This document shows, piece by piece, positions 6,745 to 11,524 of a stretch of 11,524 nt of DNA. Under the pieces are notes generated by a model, which was not told the origin of the DNA, did no database searches, and saw nothing but the letters and a program-made list of their open reading frames with translations. The stretch comes from Flavobacteriaceae bacterium (GTDB lineage: Bacteria > Bacteroidota > Bacteroidia > Flavobacteriales > Flavobacteriaceae), in the NCBI GenBank assembly GCA_019752245.1, contig JAIEMH010000201.1, positions 1 through 11,524 of the forward strand, given 5' to 3'. Position 1 is the first letter of the stretch. Each line of letters begins with the position of its first letter. Position numbers and translations under genes: made by a program.

Positions 6745-8634
6745 ATGTGTGGCATAAATGGTTATATATCAAAAGACAAAGTAGCACAAGCTACCTTATT
6801 ATCGGTTGTAGAAAAAATGAATGCAAGGATTTTGCATCGCGGTCCTGATGAGGATGGTTTTTTTATTGAAAATGAAAGCACTGCTCTTGCTATGGCAATG
6901 CGTCGTTTGTCGGTAATTGATTTAAGTACAGGAAAACAACCCATTTTTACAGCGGATCGACAAAAAGTAATTCTTTTTAATGGTGAGATTTATAATTATA
7001 AAAGTCTGAAATCTGATTTGATGGCATCTGGAGTTTCGTTTGAAACCCATAGCGATACCGAGGTGGTTTTGAAATTGTATGAAAAATATGGTGTTGGTTC
7101 CTTTGCTATGCTCGATGGTATGTTTGCTTTTTCTATCTATGACAAATCGCTAAATAAAGTTTTCATTGCGCGTGATTTTTTTGGAGAAAAGCCCTTGTAC
7201 TATACCCAAACCAATGCAAGTTTTATATGGTGTTCGGAGTTGAAATCGATTATGGAAGTGTTGCCTTCTAAGCCTGAAATTAGTGTGCAGGCACTTACTT
7301 TGTATTTTGAACTTACTTATATACCGGCTCCTTTTTCTATTTATGAAACTATTTATAAACTTGAAGCTAATCATTATTTGGAATTTGATTGTACTGCCTT
7401 CGATTTTACTGTACATGAAATAGATCAAAAGTTTGAAAAAAATGATCAGAAGTCTAAAAGCGCTTGCGTAGCCCTCACTCATGATTTGGTGCAAGAGAGT
7501 GTTGTTTCTCGTTCTATTTCGGATGTGCCCTTAGGGACATTTCTTTCTGGAGGAGTAGATTCTTCTATTGTTTCGTTGTGTTTGTCTCAAAACTCCTCTA
7601 CTAAAATTGATACCTTTTCGATTGGATTTGAAAAAAAGGCGTTTGATGAGTCGGACAAATCAAGAACGGTTGCTAAGCTTATAGGTAGTACTCATCATGA
7701 ATTTATTATTTCTGAAAAAGATTTAACTCATTCTATTGATGCGATTCTTTTAAATTTTGATGAGCCTTTTGCTGATTCTTCCAGTTTGGCTAGTTATGTT
7801 GTTGCTAATAAAACCAAGAATTTTGTTACCGTTGCCTTAACAGGTGATGGAGGCGATGAGGTTTTTGGTGGATACAATAAATATTATATGGGCAGATTGA
7901 ATCAGCACTATACCCAATTTATGCCCGAAAAAGTGCATCAATTTTCTTCAAAATCACTTGGTAGTTTGTTGCATACCAAAGATGATAAGCGCGGCAAGCG
8001 TTTTAAGTTGAACCGTCTTTTAAAAGCCATAAATTACAACGGCGATTTTTATTACAATATTATTTCTTTGGGTTTTACTACTGCTGAAGCGAAAGAGATT
8101 TTGCAATCTACTTGTTTTTATGACAATAGTTTGGATTATTATAAATCGAAAGTTGGAGTACAAAATAAAACGATTACCGATTTTAGAGCTATCGATAAAA
8201 TTATCAGTTTAGAAGGCGATATGTTAGTTAAAGTGGATCGAACAAGTATGTTGAGTTCTTTAGAATGTAGAGCGCCTTTTTTAAATAAAGCCCTTTGGAA
8301 TTTCACGAACCAAATTCCTGAAAACTATTTGATTAATGGCTGGGATAAAAAGCATATTTTAAAAGAAGCTTTCAAGGATTATTTTCCAAAAGATTTTTTA
8401 AACAAGTCTAAAAAAGGATTTGGTGTTCCTGTTGGTGATTGGCTTAGAGATAATTTAAAAAATGAATTGCTTTCGTATTGTGATAAGTCGTTTGTAGAAA
8501 AACAAAATCTATTTCATTATGAAGTTGTTTCTACGATTGTTACTAATCATCTTAATGGAAAAATAGACAATACTTTTAGAGTTTGGACGTACTTTTGTTT
8601 TCAAAAATGGTATACATCACTTTATGAGAAATAA
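6745..8634 (+). CDS. asnB: Asparagine synthase (glutamine-hydrolysing) type amidotransferase
   Basis: This 629-residue protein has the two-domain AsnB plan. The N-terminal glutamine amidohydrolase domain begins MCGINGY with the nucleophile Cys2, and keeps HRGPDEDG (31-38), RRLSVIDL (53-60), NGEIYNY (79-85) and SDTE (103-106). The synthetase domain has the ATP pyrophosphatase loop SGGVDSS (268-274), TGDGGDEVFGGY (366-377), and RAPFLN further on. All glutaminase and ATP-site motifs look intact. Classical members convert aspartate to asparagine. In O-antigen and capsule clusters, such enzymes (for example WbpS-type proteins) are thought to amidate uronic acid carboxyls, and that role is favoured here by context. 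The gene follows the GT4 gene by 9 nt and overlaps the next gene by 11 nt. Family is certain, the actual amide acceptor is inference. Confidence 0.92.
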   Translation: MCGINGYISKDKVAQATLLSVVEKMNARILHRGPDEDGFFIENESTALAMAMRRLSVIDLSTGKQPIFTADRQKVILFNGEIYNYKSLKSDLMASGVSFETHSDTEVVLKLYEKYGVGSFAMLDGMFAFSIYDKSLNKVFIARDFFGEKPLYYTQTNASFIWCSELKSIMEVLPSKPEISVQALTLYFELTYIPAPFSIYETIYKLEANHYLEFDCTAFDFTVHEIDQKFEKNDQKSKSACVALTHDLVQESVVSRSISDVPLGTFLSGGVDSSIVSLCLSQNSSTKIDTFSIGFEKKAFDESDKSRTVAKLIGSTHHEFIISEKDLTHSIDAILLNFDEPFADSSSLASYVVANKTKNFVTVALTGDGGDEVFGGYNKYYMGRLNQHYTQFMPEKVHQFSSKSLGSLLHTKDDKRGKRFKLNRLLKAINYNGDFYYNIISLGFTTAEAKEILQSTCFYDNSLDYYKSKVGVQNKTITDFRAIDKIISLEGDMLVKVDRTSMLSSLECRAPFLNKALWNFTNQIPENYLINGWDKKHILKEAFKDYFPKDFLNKSKKGFGVPVGDWLRDNLKNELLSYCDKSFVEKQNLFHYEVVSTIVTNHLNGKIDNTFRVWTYFCFQKWYTSLYEK

Positions 8635-9775
8635 ACTCATTCGCATTACAACCGTTCCGATTTCGTTAGATAAACTATTGGAAGGACAACTTCATTTTAT
8701 GACATCTGAGTATGATGTAATTGCTGTTTCGTCAGATAAAGCGTATTTGGAAAAAATAGGAACGAAAGAAACTGTTGCTACATTTCCTCTTGAAATGACA
8801 AGGAAAATTACACCACTACAGGATTTTTTGGCTGTAGTTAAACTCTATTTTTTCTTAAAAAAGACAAAGCCTTTTATAGTTCATACCCATACGCCTAAGG
8901 CAGGTGTTGTGGGCATGTTGGCTTCAAGAATGGCTGGAGTTCCTCATAGGTTGCATACTGTTGCCGGATTGCCGTTGTTGGAAGCTACAGGATTGAAAAG
9001 AAGGTTGCTCGATTTTGTAGAAAAAATAACTTATGCTAGTGCTACCCATGTGTATCCAAATTCTTATGGGTTGCTTGAAATTATCAAACAAAATAACTAT
9101 TGTAAGGCGTCTAAATTGAAAGTTATCGGAAACGGTAGTTCTAATGGTATTGCTACGTCCTATTTTAATCCGGATTTATTTACTTTGGAACAAAAAGCGG
9201 CACTGAGGACAAGCGTTGGTATTGATGAAGCTGATTTTGTTTTTATTTTTGTTGGAAGATTGGTAAAAGACAAAGGAATAAACGAATTGATTTCGGCCTT
9301 TAAAAAACTTGATCAAGAAAAAACTAATGTAAAACTACTTTTGGTAGGTGCTTATGAAACTGATTTAGATCCGTTGCAAAACGAAACAATTGCTACTATA
9401 GGTTCTGTTTCAAGTATTATTACTGTTGGTTACCAAAATGATGTGCGTCCTTATTTTGCAATTTCAAATGCCTTGGTTTTTCCTAGTTATCGCGAAGGAT
9501 TTCCCAATGTGGTGCTTCAGGCTGGTGCTATGCAGCTTCCGGCTATCGTTACGGACATTAACGGTTGCAACGAAATTATAAAGAATGCTGTAAACGGAAT
9601 TATTATTCCTGTAAAAAATGAAAGCGCTATTTATGAGGCGATGTTCCTTTTGTGTTCTGATGCCACTAGTTATGCTGCTTTAAAAGCTAATGCACGGCAA
9701 ATGATAGTTTGCTCGTTTGAACAAAACGTAGTTTGGCATGCCCTACTAGAAGAATACAAATCTATTAGTACCTAA
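8624..9775 (+). CDS. GT4 family glycosyltransferase, CapM/PglA-like
   Basis: The 383-residue GT4 protein starts LIRITTVPISLDKLLEGQL, an N-terminus typical of a Bacteroidetes capsule transferase group. It contains VHTHTPKAGVVG (86-97), GLPLLEATG (115-123), GNGSSNGI (169-176), and VGRLVKDKG (210-218) with the donor-phosphate-contacting Arg and Lys. In the EX7E region the first Glu is E291 but the second place is Gln (Q299, EGFPNVVLQ), followed by DINGCNEII. I recall this Gln as a trait of this subgroup, so it need not mean loss of activity. Relatives act early, transferring the second sugar to a freshly loaded undecaprenyl-diphosphate sugar, and the PglC-type gene lies next downstream. The ATG at 8624 overlaps the asnB end by 11 nt. 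The last gene of the tightly packed run, it is followed by a 118-nt gap. Confidence 0.9.
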   Translation: MRNKLIRITTVPISLDKLLEGQLHFMTSEYDVIAVSSDKAYLEKIGTKETVATFPLEMTRKITPLQDFLAVVKLYFFLKKTKPFIVHTHTPKAGVVGMLASRMAGVPHRLHTVAGLPLLEATGLKRRLLDFVEKITYASATHVYPNSYGLLEIIKQNNYCKASKLKVIGNGSSNGIATSYFNPDLFTLEQKAALRTSVGIDEADFVFIFVGRLVKDKGINELISAFKKLDQEKTNVKLLLVGAYETDLDPLQNETIATIGSVSSIITVGYQNDVRPYFAISNALVFPSYREGFPNVVLQAGAMQLPAIVTDINGCNEIIKNAVNGIIIPVKNESAIYEAMFLLCSDATSYAALKANARQMIVCSFEQNVVWHALLEEYKSIST

Positions 9776-9893
9776 AATTTCCTGTTAACGGCACTTTTAT
9801 AATCATTTAACTGTGTTTTTATGGGTGTAAAAATGTTACTTAAATGTGTAACATTAAGAATAAAAAAAATGTTATTTTTACAAAAATATAGTC
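9776..9893. other. 118-nt intergenic region, the only sizeable gap between genes
   Basis: The gap separates the CapM-like GT4 gene from the three-gene initiation set. It is very AT-rich, with an A8 run at 9862-9869. It contains an 8-bp inverted repeat (9832-9855) and a further related half-site. No good rho-independent terminator follows the GT4 gene. Loose matches to the Bacteroidetes -7 element TAnnTTTG occur at 9808-9815 (TAACTGTG) and 9873-9880 (TATTTTTA), each with one mismatch and without a well-placed TTG at -33. A promoter for the last three genes is plausible from the gap length, but not established. The 13 nt just before the ATG are A-rich with no Shine-Dalgarno match, as usual in this phylum. 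Confidence 0.4.
9832..9855. promoter_or_regulatory. Perfect 8-bp inverted repeat with 8-nt spacer, possible operator
   Basis: AATGTTAC (9832-9839) and GTAACATT (9848-9855) are exact reverse complements separated by 8 nt. A third, partial copy of the left arm lies at 9868-9874 (AATGTTA), so three half-sites fall within 43 nt. The 16-nt centre-to-centre distance of the main pair is not far from the 21 nt of two DNA turns, but does not match it. The stem is AT-rich and no T tract follows it on either strand, which argues against a terminator. A protein-binding site is the preferred reading. No regulator is identified. Confidence 0.35.
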
Positions 9894-10496
9894 ATGTATT
9901 CCTCCATAATAAAACCATTTTTTGATTTTTTATTCGCATTATTCGGATTGATTTTTCTATCGCCGGTTTTTCTATTGGTTGCTGTTTTTTTATATTTCGC
10001 TAACGATGGAAAGCCCTTTTTTTTTCAACTTCGTCCGGGTAAAAACGGAAAAATTTTTAAGATTGTGAAGTTTAAGACTATGAATGATAAGCGCGATAGT
10101 ACTGGTGCTTTATTGCCCGATGCGGCACGTTTGACTAAAATAGGTGCTTTTGTAAGAAAAACATCCTTGGATGAATTGCCTCAATTGTTGAATGTTTTGA
10201 AAGGCGATATGAGTTTGATAGGTCCAAGGCCATTATTGACTACTTATCTTCATTTGTATAATGATTTTCAGAATAGGCGTCATGAGGTAAAACCAGGTAT
10301 AACAGGTTGGGCACAAGTTAATGGTCGTAATGCTATTTCTTGGGATAAAAAATTTGAATATGATGTTTGGTATGTTGCTAATATATCCTTTATTTTGGAT
10401 GTAAAAATTCTTTTTAAAACTGTTTTGAAAGTGATAAAAAGTGATGGTATTAACGCTGCGAATGCGGCAACAATAGAGCCTTTTGAAGGTAAGTAA
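9894..10496 (+). CDS. pglC: Initiating phosphoglycosyl transferase (bacterial sugar transferase, PglC type)
   Basis: This 200-residue protein is a minimal monotopic phosphoglycosyl transferase. It would move a phosphosugar from its UDP form to undecaprenyl phosphate, the first membrane step of glycan assembly. The N-terminal re-entrant helix (about 5-35) contains S23-P24, matching the kinked helix of Campylobacter PglC. The catalytic Asp-Glu pair is D93-E94 in SLDELPQ, at the same numbers as in that enzyme. Other family motifs are FKTM (60-63), the GDMSLIGPRP block (104-113) and KPGITGWAQVNGRN (133-146). It lacks the extra N-terminal membrane domain of WcaJ/WbaP proteins. Being next to pglD- and pglE-like genes, its likely substrate is a UDP-diacetamido-trideoxyhexose. 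The pglD-like gene follows after 11 nt. A T9 tract lies inside the gene. Confidence 0.92.
   Translation: MYSSIIKPFFDFLFALFGLIFLSPVFLLVAVFLYFANDGKPFFFQLRPGKNGKIFKIVKFKTMNDKRDSTGALLPDAARLTKIGAFVRKTSLDELPQLLNVLKGDMSLIGPRPLLTTYLHLYNDFQNRRHEVKPGITGWAQVNGRNAISWDKKFEYDVWYVANISFILDVKILFKTVLKVIKSDGINAANAATIEPFEGK
10017..10025 (+). repeat. T9 homopolymer tract inside the initiating transferase gene
   Basis: Nine consecutive T encode three Phe codons (residues 42-44) within the first quarter of the PglC-type gene. It is the longest single-base run I noticed in the window. A one-base slip would destroy the enzyme and so stop the whole glycan. Whether it varies cannot be told from one sequence. Confidence 0.45.
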
Positions 10497-10507
10497 ACTA
10501 GATTTAT

Positions 10508-11158
10508 ATGGAAAATATTGTAATAATTGGCGCTGGTGGTTTTGGTAGGGAAGTCAAAACTATTATTGATGCTGTGAATAAAAACAATGCTGTTTATTCT
10601 TTTTTAGGTTATTATGATGATGGATTGGAAGTTGGTAAGAGCATTAATAACTTTCCTGTTTTAGGAACCGTTAGTGATTTAAATGCTGTGACAAGAAAAA
10701 CGTCTGTTCTTTTAGGCGTTGGCGACCCAAAAATTAAAAGTAAAATTATTGCGTCTTTGGATAATGACTACTTGAATTTCCCGACTATAATTCATCCCAG
10801 CGTTTGTATTTCTGATGATGATGTGACTATTGCTGCTGGTTGTGTTATTTGTGCGGGAAGTATTATTACCTGTAACATAAGTATTGGGAAATTTGTTACT
10901 TTAAATTTGATGTGTACCATTGGACATGATACGGTTGTTGAAGATTACGCATCGTTTATGCCTTCTGTAAATATTTCTGGAGCAGTGCATATTGAAAAAA
11001 ATGTATATGTTGGAACTGGAGCTAAAATTATCAATCAATTGACCATAGGTAGTGGCACTATTGTTGGAGCAGGAGCAGTTGTTTCAAAGAGTTTGCCTAG
11101 AAATTGTACCGCTGTTGGAATTCCAGCAAAACCTATAAAATTTCACGAAAATGAGTAA
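10508..11158 (+). CDS. pglD: PglD-type UDP-4-amino-sugar N-acetyltransferase
   Basis: The 216-residue protein has the two-part plan of NeuD/PglD sugar O- and N-acyltransferases. An N-terminal UDP-sugar-binding Rossmann-like domain begins IVIIGAGGFGREV (4-16). From about residue 95, a left-handed beta helix of hexapeptide repeats follows (SVCISDDDVTIAAGCVICAG onward), ending VGAGAVVSKSLPRNCTAVGIPAKPI. H140 in CTIGHDTVVED matches the catalytic base His of Campylobacter PglD. It is followed by Asp141, where that enzyme has Glu. It would acetylate the 4-amino group of the UDP-amino-sugar made by the neighbouring aminotransferase, giving UDP-N,N'-diacetylbacillosamine or a related sugar; another acyl group is possible. 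It overlaps the aminotransferase gene by 8 nt. Assignment to the family is firm. Confidence 0.88.
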   Translation: MENIVIIGAGGFGREVKTIIDAVNKNNAVYSFLGYYDDGLEVGKSINNFPVLGTVSDLNAVTRKTSVLLGVGDPKIKSKIIASLDNDYLNFPTIIHPSVCISDDDVTIAAGCVICAGSIITCNISIGKFVTLNLMCTIGHDTVVEDYASFMPSVNISGAVHIEKNVYVGTGAKIINQLTIGSGTIVGAGAVVSKSLPRNCTAVGIPAKPIKFHENE

Positions 11159-11524
11159 TTCAAAAATATGGCTTTCGTCTCCTCACATGGGTGGCGCGGA
11201 ACAGGACTATGTAAAAGAAGCTTTTGATACCAATTGGGTAGCGCCTTTGGGACCTAATGTTACTGGTTTTGAACAAGATTTAGAACATTATTTGGGTGCT
11301 AATGTATGTGTTGCAGCCTTGAGTTCAGGAACTGCAGCTCTTCATTTGGGACTTATTTTATTGGATGTAAAAGCCGGTGATGAGGTTATTTGTCAAAGTA
11401 TGACTTTTTCGGCGTCGGCCAACCCAATTGTATATCAAGGTGCGACGCCTGTTTTTATAGATAGTGAGTTGTCCACTTGGAATCTTTGTCCAGATGCATT
11501 GGAAGATGCTATCAAGGATAGGAT
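11151..11524 (+). CDS. pglE: DegT/DnrJ/EryC1/StrS aminotransferase, PglE-type, 3' end missing
   Basis: The first 124 residues of a PLP-dependent sugar aminotransferase run off the right edge without a stop. The start IWLSSPHMGGAEQDYVKEAFDTNWVAPLGPNV is typical of PglE-like enzymes that aminate UDP-4-keto-6-deoxy-GlcNAc with glutamate as donor. SSGTAALH (58-65) is the PLP phosphate-binding loop, and MTFSASANPIVYQGATPVFID (84-104) is the conserved stretch that stacks on the cofactor and ends with a conserved Asp. The catalytic Lys would lie downstream of the window. The ATG at 11151 overlaps the end of the pglD-like gene by 8 nt, supporting coupled translation and a shared pathway. The keto-sugar substrate would come from a 4,6-dehydratase (PglF type) that is not in this window. 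Confidence 0.88.
   Translation, partial: MSNSKIWLSSPHMGGAEQDYVKEAFDTNWVAPLGPNVTGFEQDLEHYLGANVCVAALSSGTAALHLGLILLDVKAGDEVICQSMTFSASANPIVYQGATPVFIDSELSTWNLCPDALEDAIKDR

Noticed and set aside
9798..9803. TATAAT as a -10 promoter element
   Set aside because: The suspected host phylum uses a different -7 consensus, no matching -35 is present, and the motif is expected by chance in such AT-rich DNA.
9832..9869. Rho-independent terminator after the CapM-like GT4 gene
   Set aside because: The inverted repeat has an AT-rich stem and is followed by an A-rich rather than T-rich stretch on the + strand. The complementary strand also lacks a T tract right after the stem.
1..11524. CRISPR array, tRNA/rRNA genes, insertion sequences, phage genes
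   Set aside because: No regularly spaced repeats, no RNA gene signatures and no transposase- or phage-like proteins were seen. Nearly all of the window is accounted for by glycan genes.

Overview
This window is an AT-rich, single-strand polysaccharide biosynthesis locus, most likely from a member of the Bacteroidetes close to Flavobacterium. The reasons are the AT-rich coding sequence, the A-rich stretches in front of genes in place of clear Shine-Dalgarno sites, and the protein types present: EpsG-type polymerase, CapM-like GT4 and a PglC/PglD/PglE set. The genus is inferred from general familiarity with such loci, not proven. All twelve genes lie on the + strand. No RNA gene, insertion sequence, CRISPR array or phage gene was found.

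Layout. Bases 2-925 hold the 3' part of a glycoside hydrolase family 88/105-like gene that enters from the left edge. Bases 930-9775 hold eight tightly packed genes whose junctions are short gaps (0-9 nt) or overlaps (4-11 nt): two related GT4 glycosyltransferases, a serine-acetyltransferase-like sugar O-acetyltransferase, an EpsG-type polymerase, a GT2, a third GT4, an AsnB-type amidotransferase, and a CapM/PglA-like GT4. A 118-nt gap (9776-9893), the only sizeable intergenic region, carries an inverted repeat and ends at a three-gene set: initiating phosphosugar transferase (PglC type), N-acetyltransferase (PglD type) and PLP aminotransferase (PglE type, cut by the right edge).

How the genes fit together (inference from families). 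The PglE/PglD pair would make a UDP-2,4-diamino-2,4,6-trideoxy sugar such as UDP-N,N'-diacetylbacillosamine. The PglC-type enzyme would load its phosphosugar onto undecaprenyl phosphate. The CapM/PglA-like GT4 is a good candidate for adding the second sugar, and the other three GT4s and the GT2 would extend the repeat. The acetyltransferase and the AsnB-type enzyme would decorate it by O-acetylation and perhaps by amidation of a uronic acid. The EpsG-type membrane protein would polymerise the repeats in a Wzy-like way. The product is a surface glycan (O-antigen, capsule or exopolysaccharide; the sequence does not say which). A flippase, a chain-length regulator and the 4,6-dehydratase needed for the first sugar are not in the window and presumably lie outside it.

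Overall this is a recognisable glycan gene cluster rather than a new kind of system. The points most worth a second look are the uronyl-hydrolase-like gene inside a biosynthetic operon, the half-site cluster in the 118-nt gap, and long T tracts inside the acetyltransferase and initiating-transferase genes.
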